64,000 nucleotides of DNA from an uncultured Blautia sp. (GTDB taxonomy: Bacteria > Bacillota > Clostridia > Lachnospirales > Lachnospiraceae): contig CAKRMK010000003.1 of the NCBI GenBank assembly GCA_934364795.1, forward strand, positions 1-64,000, in the 5' to 3' direction. Below are positions 17,439-25,883 of the stretch, in pieces (position 1 is the stretch's first letter; each line of letters begins with the position of its first letter). Below the pieces are notes generated by a model. That model saw only the letters and a program-made list of their open reading frames with translations. It was not told the DNA's origin and did no database searches. The translations under genes and the position numbers were made by a program.

Positions 17439-17490
17439 AAATTTCCTGATTTTAATTTTTCAAATTTTCAAATTTTTTTGAATTTTTATG

Positions 17491-17519
17491 TTGACAACAG
17501 GCGATAATCTATGTATAAT
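17491..17519 (+). promoter_or_regulatory. Promoter of tRNA-Pro
   Basis: A consensus promoter: TTGACA (17491-17496), 17-base spacer, TATAAT (17514-17519), ending 15 bases before the tRNA. Confidence 0.88.
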
Positions 17520-17534
17520 ACTCCTTGCAGTCGA

Positions 17535-17608
17535 CGAAGTGTGGCTCAGTTTGGTAGAGCGCTGCGTTCGGGACGCAGAGGTCGTGGGTTCGAATCCCGT
17601 CACTTCGA
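17535..17608 (+). tRNA. tRNA-Pro, anticodon CGG
   Basis: The acceptor arms CGAAGTG and CACTTCG pair. The D arm contains GGCTCAGTTTGGTAGAGC, the anticodon stem CTGCG/CGCAG holds the loop TTCGGGA (anticodon CGG, reading CCG), and the T arm has GGTTCGAATCC. A is the discriminator base and CCA is not encoded. It is a single-gene unit with its own promoter and terminator. Open frames on both strands here are by-products of the tRNA. Confidence 0.97.
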
Positions 17609-17620
17609 CTACTTGGCAGG

Positions 17621-17663
17621 GGCGCCGAAAGTCTTGAGAAATCAAGGGTTTCGGTGTTTTTTT
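17621..17663 (+). terminator. Terminator of tRNA-Pro
   Basis: GCCGAAAGTCTTGA pairs with TCAAGGGTTTCGGT around a GAAA loop, followed by a run of seven T. Confidence 0.9.
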
Positions 17664-17673
17664 ATGTTTTTCT

Positions 17674-17714
17674 CAAACAAAAAACCGATAGCCACATTTG
17701 CGAACTATCGGTTT
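17674..17714 (-). terminator. Terminator facing the YARHG gene
   Basis: AAACCGATAG (17682-17691) and CTATCGGTTT (17705-17714) form a ten-base stem. On the minus strand it is followed by TTTTGTTTG, so it suits the YARHG transcript. Confidence 0.65.
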
Positions 17715-17834
17715 CTATTAGTTTTTATTGGTTTCTATAGTTTTATATAATTATCCCAATATTGTACCTGTTGCAACAGAAGCAATTGCCACCTTTGCAG
17801 TAGTTTCTGTTAAAATAATACCTGAAATTCAGTT

Positions 17835-18854
17835 TCAGCTCTGATACCGCTCTGCCAGCGTATAGGTATCATCAAATCCTCCTGATCCAAGAAGAATCAG
17901 GCAGTTTTCAAATGCTGTCACCTTGCTTCCGCTTAAATCTCCAAGGGAAATAATATAGGAATTATTGTCTTCCCTGTAAAGATAACCTGTGCTGGTGCTT
18001 ACACTGCCATCTGCAAATGTAATGGTGGATGCAACTGTGCCTACTTCTTCTCCTGCACTGGTCTGATTAAAAGCAGGATCAGAATACAGACTTACCGAAA
18101 GTTCAACTGAAATTCCATTATTCTGCATGGTATATCTGCCTGCAAAATAAATAGTGGATTCATCTGCAGCCCCGGCTCTTTGATAAATTGCCTCTGACAG
18201 CTTATCGATGTTAGAGATTTCATAGGTATTTAAAATGCTTTCATTAAACTGTGCCGGTTCTATGGTTCCCTGATACCAGGAGCATTTATCGAAATATTCC
18301 TGATACATTTTCATTGCAAATTTCCGGCCATGACGGGCATAAATTTCATTAATGGCAAGCTGCAGATCGTCCTTACTAAGAGCTGCAACTTCTGCATCAG
18401 TCACATATCTGTGGTCACTGCCATCCAGCACATACTCAGAAGATGTGGTTGACTTCAAAAGTTTGCTGATATTACCAGTCTCAATATCACTCAAAACATT
18501 TTCATCAAACTTGCTGGCTTCCACGGTTCCCTGATACCAGGATTTCTCATTGAAATACTGCTGTACCTGCGGTATTACAAACTTCCGGCCATGACGGGCA
18601 TAAATCTCATTGATCGCCATCTGCCGTTCACTGTCACCAAGCCCGGCGATCTCATTATAAGTCAAATCCCTGGCTGAAGAATCCTTGAGAATATAATAAT
18701 CTGCTGCTCTGCTAAGTCCGTCTACCAGCTCATCTCCATCTACAATAGCTGCCTGGATCATATATGGCTGTACAAAAGGAATTGCACCATTTCCAATCAG
18801 CATACATGCGGCTATGCCTGTGGCTGCCATTGTCTTAAACAACCTTTTTCTCAT
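17835..18854 (-). CDS. Secreted protein with two YARHG domains
   Basis: 339 residues from MRKRLFKTMAATG, preceded by GGGGGAT. The N-terminus is a signal peptide (basic start, hydrophobic 8-28). Two YARHG domains follow (about 53-132 and 141-222), each with the same core INEIYARHGRKF (YARHG at 85-89 and 172-176) and the shared SWYQGT element. The domain occurs in extracellular proteins of Firmicutes and its role is unknown. The C-terminal 110 residues are beta-rich. The near-identity of the two cores points to an internal duplication. It is transcribed alone, with a terminator downstream. Confidence 0.85.
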   Translation of the reverse strand: MRKRLFKTMAATGIAACMLIGNGAIPFVQPYMIQAAIVDGDELVDGLSRAADYYILKDSSARDLTYNEIAGLGDSERQMAINEIYARHGRKFVIPQVQQYFNEKSWYQGTVEASKFDENVLSDIETGNISKLLKSTTSSEYVLDGSDHRYVTDAEVAALSKDDLQLAINEIYARHGRKFAMKMYQEYFDKCSWYQGTIEPAQFNESILNTYEISNIDKLSEAIYQRAGAADESTIYFAGRYTMQNNGISVELSVSLYSDPAFNQTSAGEEVGTVASTITFADGSVSTSTGYLYREDNNSYIISLGDLSGSKVTAFENCLILLGSGGFDDTYTLAERYQS

Positions 18855-19072
18855 AGAAATCCCCCTTTTCAATAACATATTCGTTTTACGTAGCTACAAT
18901 CACACGCTTATCTGCTGTTTCTATATTTGCACTCCAGCTTTATCAGCATTTTGCAGCTTAACGATTCCTGTGTTCACATTCATTAAAGCAGTGACATTTC
19001 GCATTTTACATGCTATCCGGTAACTCTTTTTGTGCTTTTATTATACCATATAGGATTTCTTTTTTGTAATTT

Positions 19073-19507
19073 TCAGTTCAGTTTTTTATCTGTTTTCTGC
19101 CATCTGCTTGGCTGTTCCTGGCAAATGCGGTTCCACTGGCAGTCACCACAGATTTCTTCTCTTTTACCTGATTCTATAATTTTTTCCTGTACCTGTTGTG
19201 TAAATTCTGTAAAAGCAAGCTTTTGCTCCTCTTTTAATCCACACTGGTCAAGCACAGCCTGGTCATACCGCTTTACTTTATCAGCAGCCTCACAGACTCC
19301 TTTACAATTATTCGGACAGGCAGAACATATTTCGTCTGTTTTTATAACAATATTGACATCTGTGCCTTTTTGAAACAAATCCAGCATTTCCTGCATATGG
19401 GCTGTGAATCCATTACTGTATCCGTTTCCTACAAAAAACGCCAGGCACATCCCGTGGTGAGGGCGAATGGGATATGTCTGACGTTCTTTTTTACTGTACT
19501 GGTACAA
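19073..19507 (-). CDS. DUF1284 domain-containing protein
   Basis: About 144 residues. The N-terminal IRPHHGMCLAFFVGNGYS and the cysteine pattern in ICSACPNNCKGVC match DUF1284, small cysteine-rich proteins suspected to bind iron-sulfur or zinc. A second cluster is CGDCQWNRICQ near the end. No ATG fits: a TTG at 19507 has AGAAGGG nine bases upstream and is preferred; another TTG at 19534 would give 153 residues. Either way it lies within or overlaps the end of bioY, so it is translationally coupled to bioY and read from the same promoter. Confidence 0.72.
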   Translation of the reverse strand: MYQYSKKERQTYPIRPHHGMCLAFFVGNGYSNGFTAHMQEMLDLFQKGTDVNIVIKTDEICSACPNNCKGVCEAADKVKRYDQAVLDQCGLKEEQKLAFTEFTQQVQEKIIESGKREEICGDCQWNRICQEQPSRWQKTDKKLN

Positions 19508-20048
19508 ATTTACGTACCCTTCTGGACAAAACAAATGCCAGAGCGATTTTTACAAGATCCGGAATGATAAATGGAATTACGCACCAGCCCAGCACGGTTC
19601 CAAGTCCAACAGCTCCGGATGTTTTTGTATATACAACCATGAACCAGATGGTTCCCATTGCGTAGCATACAACCAAGCCAACTACCATAGAAAGAATCTG
19701 AATCACCGGTTTCTTTCCCCAGAGGGATTCCATTGCCCACATAACAAGGGCAGAAAATAAAAATCCAATAATGTAACCGCCTGTATTGTTAAGCAGAATT
19801 CCAAGCCCCCCTGAAAATCCGGCAAATACAGGAACACCAATAGCACCAAGAAGAATGTAAACCAGGACAGCCAGGCTTCCTCTTTTTCCTCCAAGCACGC
19901 CAACTGCCATAAAGACGCCAAAGGTCTGTAATGTAAATGGTACTGTCAACGGAATGGAAATCCAGGAACAAATTGCAATCAATACGGCAAATATTGCAAT
20001 GTATGCCATATCATATGTTTTCGTTTTTGTTGCGGTTACGGTACTCAT
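19491..20048 (-). CDS. bioY: Biotin transporter BioY (ECF S component)
   Basis: 185 residues from MSTVTATKTK, with GAGGAGG five bases upstream. Six membrane segments and the BioY signatures are visible: TVPFTLQTFGVFMA and GGKRGSLAVLVYILLGAIG, then FAGFSGGLGIL and GGYIIGF. BioY binds biotin for uptake with the shared EcfAA'T energy module, which is not encoded here. A BirA-like operator overlaps its promoter, fitting biotin control. The DUF1284 gene follows in the same transcript. Confidence 0.93.
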   Translation of the reverse strand: MSTVTATKTKTYDMAYIAIFAVLIAICSWISIPLTVPFTLQTFGVFMAVGVLGGKRGSLAVLVYILLGAIGVPVFAGFSGGLGILLNNTGGYIIGFLFSALVMWAMESLWGKKPVIQILSMVVGLVVCYAMGTIWFMVVYTKTSGAVGLGTVLGWCVIPFIIPDLVKIALAFVLSRRVRKFVPVQ

Positions 20049-20140
20049 AATCTCCTCCTCGGGTATATCCACTTTTAATCAGGGATACCGCCTGTTGTTG
20101 GCGAATCCGTTTATTTTGTGGATGTTATTTTGTCAGGTAC

Positions 20141-20169
20141 AATCTACCATATGGAAAGCCAATTGTCAA
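20141..20169 (-). promoter_or_regulatory. bioY promoter
   Basis: Minus strand: -35 TTGACA (20169-20164), a 17-base spacer and -10 TAGATT (20146-20141). The -35 lies inside the BirA-like operator. Confidence 0.75.
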
Positions 20170-20195
20170 CCTTTCTTTTGTAGTTGGTTTACATT
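20162..20195. promoter_or_regulatory. BirA-like biotin operator
   Basis: ATTGTCAACC (20162-20171), 14 bases, GGTTTACATT (20186-20195): an inverted repeat with 8 of 10 positions paired. It resembles the Firmicute BirA box (TTGTNAACC, 14-16 bases, GGTTNACAA) and covers the bioY -35. The rest of the gap to pduB (20196-20400) shows no gene; a weak TTTCCA/TAAACT pair may serve pduB. Confidence 0.7.
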
Positions 20196-20400
20196 ATTAA
20201 TTGACATTATTGATCTACATTCTTAATTTACACTCTTTTTAAATTACATTTTTGAGAGCGCCCGCACAGCGTTTTCTGCCAAATATGCCTCACAGTTTAT
20301 AGAAATAATTTTATATTTTAAACTTTCCAAACCTGTGTAATCATGCTAAACTTAAGAAAAGAAACAGACTAAAAAAGAAATCAGACGGAGGTTTTTTCTC

Positions 20401-21114
20401 ATGGATGTGCACAGTATCAGTACCAAATGCACCCGCACAGAATTCGTGGGGACTGCAGTTCTGGATACCATCGGACTTGTAATTTCCGGAGTAGACGATA
20501 CTCTTTTAAAAGAAATGAATATAGGAACCCGTTATCATACTTTGGGACTTTTCAGTTCCCGTACCGGTGCAGCCGGACAGATTACCGCTGTGGATGATGC
20601 GGTAAAGGCTACAGGCACAGAGGTTCTTTCCATTGAATTTCCCAGAGATACCAAGGGCTGGGGTGGCCACGGAAACTATATCGTGATTGGCGGAAATGAT
20701 GTTTCTGATGTGCGCCACGCGATTTCCCTGGCTCTGGAGCTTACCAACAAATATGCAGGCGAGCTTTATATCAGTGAATCTGGTCATCTGGAATTCGCCT
20801 TTTCAGCTAATGCAGGAGGTGCTCTTTCCATGGCGTTTCATGCAGTTCCAGGGGAAGCCTTCGGTTTTATGGCAGGCTCTCCTGCTGCCATTGGTCTTGT
20901 AATGGCTGATACTGCAATGAAAGCCTCCGCAGTTCATATCACCCGCTATATGACTCCCAACATCGGCACCAGTCACTCCAATGAAGTGATCCTTGCCATT
21001 TCCGGAGATGCCAGTGCAGTGAAAGAAGCAGTATTGCAGGCCCGCCAGATCGGACTGGAGCTTCTTATCGGAATGGGAAGCTATCCGGAAATTCCGGGAG
21101 AACCTTATCTTTAA
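20401..21114 (+). CDS. pduB: Microcompartment shell protein PduB (tandem BMC domain)
   Basis: 237 residues strongly resembling PduB, the trimeric tandem-domain shell protein of 1,2-propanediol microcompartments. Seen landmarks are TEFVGTAVLDTIGLVI, SSRTGAAGQITAVDDAVKAT, EFPRDTKGWGGHGNYIVIGG and NDVSDVRHA, and later GTSHSNEVILAISGD. It begins close to the short (PduB') start. The ribosome site CGGAGG is nine bases upstream. No other shell protein, diol dehydratase or aldehyde dehydrogenase gene lies nearby, so it stands alone. It may supplement a microcompartment locus elsewhere. Confidence 0.9.
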   Translation: MDVHSISTKCTRTEFVGTAVLDTIGLVISGVDDTLLKEMNIGTRYHTLGLFSSRTGAAGQITAVDDAVKATGTEVLSIEFPRDTKGWGGHGNYIVIGGNDVSDVRHAISLALELTNKYAGELYISESGHLEFAFSANAGGALSMAFHAVPGEAFGFMAGSPAAIGLVMADTAMKASAVHITRYMTPNIGTSHSNEVILAISGDASAVKEAVLQARQIGLELLIGMGSYPEIPGEPYL

Positions 21115-21187
21115 ATCTATGAGCAGAAATGCAATTTTCCTACAGTGATTTTATGAATCAAAGATGTACGTCACAATTTGTGGGAGA

Positions 21188-22498
21188 CTAATTCAGCTGG
21201 TAAACTTCTGCGGTCTGTAATCCAAACGCCAAAGCCTCTGCATGGCTGCTAAAATAAATATCCACATGGCCGTAAGGAGTTCCAAGGTCTTCTACTGTAT
21301 AAACATTCCCATTGATCAAAAGCTGGGTTCCAAATGGCACGCCAGCCATTGCTACTGTTCTTCCTGCAGTTGGAACTGTACCACTTGCAGTAAGGTTGCC
21401 CGCTGTTCCGCAGCACTGGGCACAGTTACAATAAGCCGTCAGCGTAAAGTTTCCAAGATAAGTTCCCTGACCGGAAGAGCTGCCCTGCACACTGCTGCTG
21501 TCAGAAGTATCCTGGCTTACTTCTTCGCTGTAAGAATCACTGGCTGAATCTGTATATGAATCTTCTGTGTATTCATCATAGGATCCTGCATCATAAGACC
21601 CTGTATCATAATTCTCATCTGTTTCCTGTTCTGCCTCATATGATCCGTCATTTTCGCTGTATCCATCTGTGGAATCAGATGTACTGTCATAATCATCTGA
21701 AGTATCAGAAGATGCACTTTGCTGTGCCTGCGCGGCTTCTGCTGCAGCCTGCTCCTGTGCTGCCACCTGAAGCAGACTATAAATACTGCTGTCTGCGCTG
21801 CTGATCTGTGTATTTAATGCACTGATTTCTTCCTGGCTGGAACTGATCTGATAAATATATGACTGGATATTTTCATTTGTGCTGGCTGTAAGTGCCTGTA
21901 CCTCCTGCTGCCTAGAAGACTTCTCAGTAAGAAGATCACCAATAGCAGCAGCCTCTTCCTGGGCCTGCTCCTCCTGGGTTTTAATTTCAGCCTGCAAATC
22001 TTTATATTTCTGAAGCATGTCCCTGTCATACTGGGAAATCTGGGAAATATTCTCTGCTCGGTTCAGAAACTGTGCAAGATCCTGGGAAGATAAAAGCAGT
22101 TCCAGCATAGATGCACTGCCATTCTCATACATATAAACAATGCGCTTCTTCATATCTTCATACTGCTTGTCTGATTTCTGCTTCGCTTCTTCCAGCTGTT
22201 CTTTCAGGGAATTCAGTTCTTCTTCCTTCTGTGCTGCCTGAATACTAAGTTCTGATATACTGTTGGTCAGGTCATTATACTGTGTGTTCAGCTCTTCCAG
22301 ATAACTCTCAAGCTCCTGTTTCTTACTCTCCAGGGATGCCATATTTGCCTGCTGGGCCTCCAGCTGTGACTGTGCTGCCGCCTTCTGTGCTTTAGCATCT
22401 GCAATCTGCTCCTCTGTAGTAGATGCAAACACCGCACTCTGGGCTGATATACTGATGACTCCAGCTAATAACACTGCAAAAACTTTCTTCAATTTCAT
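21188..22498 (-). CDS. Secreted coiled-coil peptidoglycan hydrolase with C-terminal 3D domain
   Basis: 436 residues: signal peptide (1-25, VFAS/TTEE), a long PcsB/CwlO-like coiled coil (about 27-250), a Ser/Asp/Tyr-rich linker with repeats such as TGSYDAGSYDEYTEDSY, then a 3D domain of about 90 residues. 3D domains are double-psi barrels found in lytic transglycosylases like YocH. The core LTAYCNCAQCCG and VEDLGTPYGHVDIYF is present, but one of the three Asp for which the family is named (in VAxDPxxxPxGT) is replaced (VAMAGVPFGT). A TTGAAA/TATACT promoter and a WalR-like box lie upstream. Confidence 0.85.
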   Translation of the reverse strand: MKLKKVFAVLLAGVISISAQSAVFASTTEEQIADAKAQKAAAQSQLEAQQANMASLESKKQELESYLEELNTQYNDLTNSISELSIQAAQKEEELNSLKEQLEEAKQKSDKQYEDMKKRIVYMYENGSASMLELLLSSQDLAQFLNRAENISQISQYDRDMLQKYKDLQAEIKTQEEQAQEEAAAIGDLLTEKSSRQQEVQALTASTNENIQSYIYQISSSQEEISALNTQISSADSSIYSLLQVAAQEQAAAEAAQAQQSASSDTSDDYDSTSDSTDGYSENDGSYEAEQETDENYDTGSYDAGSYDEYTEDSYTDSASDSYSEEVSQDTSDSSSVQGSSSGQGTYLGNFTLTAYCNCAQCCGTAGNLTASGTVPTAGRTVAMAGVPFGTQLLINGNVYTVEDLGTPYGHVDIYFSSHAEALAFGLQTAEVYQLN

Positions 22499-22533
22499 CT
22501 ATGTAAACACCTCATTATTTTTTTCGTAGGTCA

Positions 22534-22561
22534 AGTATATCATATTTTGTAATTTTTTCAA
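22534..22561 (-). promoter_or_regulatory. Promoter of the 3D-domain hydrolase
   Basis: Minus strand: -35 TTGAAA (22561-22556), a 16-base spacer and -10 TATACT (22539-22534). Confidence 0.65.
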
Positions 22562-22578
22562 CACTTTTATTTAATCTT

Positions 22579-22595
22579 TGTAACATATTTGTAAT
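22579..22595 (+). promoter_or_regulatory. WalR-like box
   Basis: TGTAAC, five bases, TGTAAT: a perfect match to the WalR consensus TGTWAH-N5-TGTWAH, 17 bp upstream of the -35 of a wall hydrolase gene. It is in the opposite orientation to the gene. WalRK controls such genes in Bacillus, including yocH. Confidence 0.5.
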
Positions 22596-22674
22596 ATCTT
22601 TTTGGTGCTTATAGATTTTTAAGAAATTTTCGAACCTTCTTTCAAGAAATGTACATTATGATCTGTAATATGGT

Positions 22675-22730
22675 AGGACTTTTTATGTAACAGGGAATTT
22701 AGGCGGAATTTCCTGTTACATAAAAAATCC
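22675..22730. repeat. Intergenic stem-loop repeat, copy 2
   Basis: A near-perfect hairpin: GGACTTTTTATGTAACAGG opens it and CCTGTTACATAAAAAATCC closes it, with GAATT/AATTT inside. It has the same layout as 13470-13522 with paired changes. Confidence 0.65.
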
Positions 22731-22764
22731 CCGCATTTCCGGATTTCCTCCATGAAATGCGGGG
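22722..22764 (-). terminator. Terminator of spoVG
   Basis: On the minus strand CCCCGCATTTC pairs with GAAATGCGGGG, followed by ATTTTTT. The T-run belongs to the neighbouring repeat, so repeat and terminator are joined. Confidence 0.88.
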
Positions 22765-22779
22765 TGTAAAAACTCCCTT

Positions 22780-23052
22780 TTATACAGCAGCCTCCTCAGC
22801 TGCAGCTTCCTGATATTTCTCGAGAATGATCGTCTGGATCTTATCACGGGTGGTAGAATTAATAGGATGTGCGATATCCCGGTATTCTCCATCGGTTGCT
22901 TTACGGCTTGGCATTGCAATGAAAAGTCCCTTTTCGCCCTCGATCACTTTGATATCATGTACTACAAATTCTTCATCAATGGTGATGGAGACTACGGCTT
23001 TCATCTTTCCCTCCTTTGCAACCTTTCTCACCCGTACGTCTGTAATGTTCAT
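22780..23052 (-). CDS. spoVG: Septation/sporulation regulator SpoVG
   Basis: 90 residues, full-length Spo[22 protein letters not shown], then [10 protein letters not shown] and [14 protein letters not shown]. SpoVG is a small nucleic-acid-binding protein that affects septation, sporulation and other stationary-phase genes. The ribosome site AAAGGGG precedes the ATG. It follows glgD by 65 bases without a terminator, so it may be read with the glycogen genes as well as from its own promoter, and ends in a strong terminator. Confidence 0.95.
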   Translation of the reverse strand: MNITDVRVRKVAKEGKMKAVVSITIDEEFVVHDIKVIEGEKGLFIAMPSRKATDGEYRDIAHPINSTTRDKIQTIILEKYQEAAAEEAAV

Positions 23053-23117
23053 TTTTGCTGCCCCTTTCCTCTTAACCGCCTTCTGCGCTTAAGTCTTTTT
23101 ATATGATTTGTATCTTA

Positions 23118-24236
23118 TTACAAACTATATCTCTCATTTTTCTCTACGACGATCTTCACTTCTCCTTCGCCGCTGTAATAAGAATTGGCCCGGATCGTAT
23201 CACGGCTCTCCACGATGCAATTCTCGATATGTGTATTATCCCCCAGATATACATCATTCAAAATCACAGAATTCTTAATTACACAGTTATTTCCCACAAA
23301 TACATCTTTAAACAAAACGGAATTCTCAACAACACCATTGATGATACATCCGCTTGAGATCAGACTGTTCTTCACCTGTGCTCCCGGATTGTATTTTGCC
23401 GGTGGCAGGTCATCGATCTTTGTCTTGATTCCTGGCTCCTGTTTGAAGAAGTAATTACGGATCTCCGGTTTCAGGAAATCCATGTTGGTCTTATAATAAG
23501 ATTCTACTGTAGAAATATTGCTCCAGTAACTGTCGATCTTATATCCGTAAATTCTCTTCAGATTCTTATAACGGATCAGGATATCTTTTACAAAATCATT
23601 ACGGCCTTCCTGTGCAGCTTTCTCAATCAGCTCGATGAGCTGTCTTCTTCTGATCACATAAATACCTGTGGAAATAGTATTATATGGGGAAACCATTGGT
23701 TTCTCCTCAAACTCTTCAATTCTGCAGTCCTCATTCATTCGAATAACGCCGAAACGTTCTACCTCTGACGGGTCCGGGCAGGTGGTGCATACAACGGTAA
23801 TATCAGCACGTTTCGCAATATGATATTCCAGAACTTTGTTGTAGTCCATCTTATAAACGCAGTCACCGGAAGCAATGACAACATATGGTTCATGGCTGTT
23901 TTTCAGAAAGCTTAAGTTCTGATAAATCGCATCTGCGGTTCCCTGATACCAGAAACCGTTCTCTTTGGTGATAGTAGGAGTAAATATGAAAAGACCGCCC
24001 TGCTTTCTTCCAAAATCCCACCATTTGGACGAACTTAAATGCTCATTCAGGGAGCGTGCATTGTACTGGGTAAGCACTGCTACCTTCTGGATATGGGAGT
24101 TTGCCATATTACTTAAGGCAAAATCTATACTTCTGTAACTTCCGGCAATAGGCATTGCTGCAATTGCCCTTTTGTCTGATAATTCTCTCATGCGGTTATT
24201 GTTGCCGCCAGCTAAAATAATACCGATTGCTCTCAT
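23118..24236 (-). CDS. glgD: Glucose-1-phosphate adenylyltransferase subunit GlgD
   Basis: 372 residues. The nucleotidyltransferase fold is complete, but the substrate loop reads [15 protein letters not shown] instead of the catalytic GGxGxRL, as usual for GlgD of Firmicutes, which lacks strong activity of its own and modulates GlgC. The C-terminal left-handed beta-helix repeats appear as [22 protein letters not shown] hexads. Its ATG overlaps the glgC stop by four bases (ATGA), so equal synthesis with GlgC is expected. Confidence 0.93.
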   Translation of the reverse strand: MRAIGIILAGGNNNRMRELSDKRAIAAMPIAGSYRSIDFALSNMANSHIQKVAVLTQYNARSLNEHLSSSKWWDFGRKQGGLFIFTPTITKENGFWYQGTADAIYQNLSFLKNSHEPYVVIASGDCVYKMDYNKVLEYHIAKRADITVVCTTCPDPSEVERFGVIRMNEDCRIEEFEEKPMVSPYNTISTGIYVIRRRQLIELIEKAAQEGRNDFVKDILIRYKNLKRIYGYKIDSYWSNISTVESYYKTNMDFLKPEIRNYFFKQEPGIKTKIDDLPPAKYNPGAQVKNSLISSGCIINGVVENSVLFKDVFVGNNCVIKNSVILNDVYLGDNTHIENCIVESRDTIRANSYYSGEGEVKIVVEKNERYSL

Positions 24237-25510
24237 GCCTTGTCACCGTCCTTTGCTGCAATTACCTGTCCGCTTTCCAGAATACCATCCGGATAATCTG
24301 CCCCAGTGGTAACACCGGAAATCGCCGTGTTCTTTCCAATCTTAACATTGTCCGGAATCACAGAGCCCTCTCCTATAGTCGCAATGCCAAATGCATATAC
24401 AGCAGGCTTCTTTACATTCGGAGCCTCTTCTCCACAGCCAAGGACAACACCATTACCGATGGTTACGTCCTCTGCCACGATTGCTTTTTCCATTTCTACA
24501 TTCTCACCGACTGTGGTATTCCGCATGATAATGGAATCCTTTATCACACTTCCCTTGCCGATGACAACATTCGGTCCGATTACAGAATTATGTATTTCAC
24601 CATAAATTTCAGAGCCCTCACCGATCAGGCAGCGATCCAGCACCGCATCTTCGGAAATGTACTGCGGCTGGATAATATCGCCTTTTGTATAAATCTTCCA
24701 AAATTCCTCATAAAGATTAAATTCCGGAATGATATCGATAAGCTCCATATTTGCTTCCCAGTAAGAACCAAGAGTTCCTACATCTTTCCAGTAGCCATTA
24801 TACTCATAGGCAAAAAGACGCTGTCCTTTTTCCTTGCAGTAAGGAAGAATATGTTTACCAAAATCACAGCTCTGCTGATCTTTCAGTGCATAAAGAGCCT
24901 CTTTAAGAACCGGCCAGCTGAAAATATAGATACCCATAGAAGCAAGATTGCTGCTTGGATGCTCTGGTTTCTCCTCAAATTCAGTTACGCGGAATGTCTC
25001 GTCCGTTACCATAATACCAAAACGGCTTGCTTCCTCAATCGGCACTGGCATACATGCGATAGTTACATCTGCCTTGTTTGCCTTGTGGAAGTCGAGCATA
25101 ACCTCGTAATCCATCTTATATATATGATCTCCTGAAAGGATAAGCACATAGTCAGGATTGTACTGCTCCATATACGCCATATTCTGGAAAATGGCATTGG
25201 CTGTTCCTGTGTACCACTCGCTGTTTGTGCTCTTCTCATAAGGTGGAAGTACGGTTACGCCGCCTTCATTTCTGTCCAGGTCCCACGGAACACCGATACC
25301 GATATGGGTATTCAGTCTCAGAGGCTGATACTGTGTCAGAACTCCAACTGTATCAATTCCTGAATTAATACAGTTACTTAATGGAAAATCAATGATACGG
25401 TATTTTCCTCCAAAAGCTACTGCTGGTTTGGCCACTTTTTCTGTCAGTACCCCAAGTCTGCTGCCTTGGCCGCCGGCTAAGAGCATGGCAATCATTTCTT
25501 TTTTAATCAT
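24233..25510 (-). CDS. glgC: Glucose-1-phosphate adenylyltransferase GlgC
   Basis: 425 residues, the catalytic ADP-glucose pyrophosphorylase of glycogen synthesis. It has the active loop [15 protein letters not shown] near the start, [14 protein letters not shown], the substrate region GTANAIFQN and the loop FEEKPEHP, then a C-terminal beta-helix (from about 300). The ribosome site AGAGGTG lies six bases upstream and a promoter is 33-60 bases before the start. It forms a bicistronic unit with glgD; glgA and glgB are not in the window. Confidence 0.95.
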   Translation of the reverse strand: MIKKEMIAMLLAGGQGSRLGVLTEKVAKPAVAFGGKYRIIDFPLSNCINSGIDTVGVLTQYQPLRLNTHIGIGVPWDLDRNEGGVTVLPPYEKSTNSEWYTGTANAIFQNMAYMEQYNPDYVLILSGDHIYKMDYEVMLDFHKANKADVTIACMPVPIEEASRFGIMVTDETFRVTEFEEKPEHPSSNLASMGIYIFSWPVLKEALYALKDQQSCDFGKHILPYCKEKGQRLFAYEYNGYWKDVGTLGSYWEANMELIDIIPEFNLYEEFWKIYTKGDIIQPQYISEDAVLDRCLIGEGSEIYGEIHNSVIGPNVVIGKGSVIKDSIIMRNTTVGENVEMEKAIVAEDVTIGNGVVLGCGEEAPNVKKPAVYAFGIATIGEGSVIPDNVKIGKNTAISGVTTGADYPDGILESGQVIAAKDGDKA

Positions 25511-25542
25511 GCTATCACCTCTTGTTGTAGTTATGATTTCTC

Positions 25543-25571
25543 ATTATAGCATACTTCACAGGGTTAGTGAA
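25543..25571 (-). promoter_or_regulatory. Promoter of glgC-glgD
   Basis: Minus strand: -35 TTCACT (25571-25566), a 17-base spacer and -10 TATAAT (25548-25543). The rest of the gap to murC (25572-25883) is AT-rich and holds no gene. A TATAAT at about 25815 on the plus strand is the likely -10 of murC, without a good -35. Confidence 0.6.
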
Positions 25572-25883
25572 CATATTTTACAATTTTTTTGGTTACATTT
25601 TACTTTTTTTATCGCTATTGTACATGCTTTTTCGACATTTTTTAATCAATTGTTATTTTTTATCTATTTTGCACATTTCCGGGATGAATCTTATTACTTT
25701 TTATCTGAGTTCAGATGAACATGTCTGCTTATGCACACGTTACTATATCTGAAAGTCTGTTTTCCCAAAATCTGCCAGGGTAAAGAAATACTTTTCATTT
25801 TTCCCTGTTCGGGTTATAATAAGTAAAAATACAATATTTTAGATATTAAAAAACATCACACTTATTTTATAAGGAGATTCATT

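Noticed and set aside
17460..17750. Two short open frames over tRNA-Pro (one each strand, one containing VTGFEPTTSAS-like sequence)
   Set aside because: They arise from the tRNA sequence itself; similar spurious proteins are often annotated over tRNA genes.
24227..25135. A 302-codon open frame antisense to glgC
   Set aside because: Complement of a clear gene; no family resemblance and no ribosome site.
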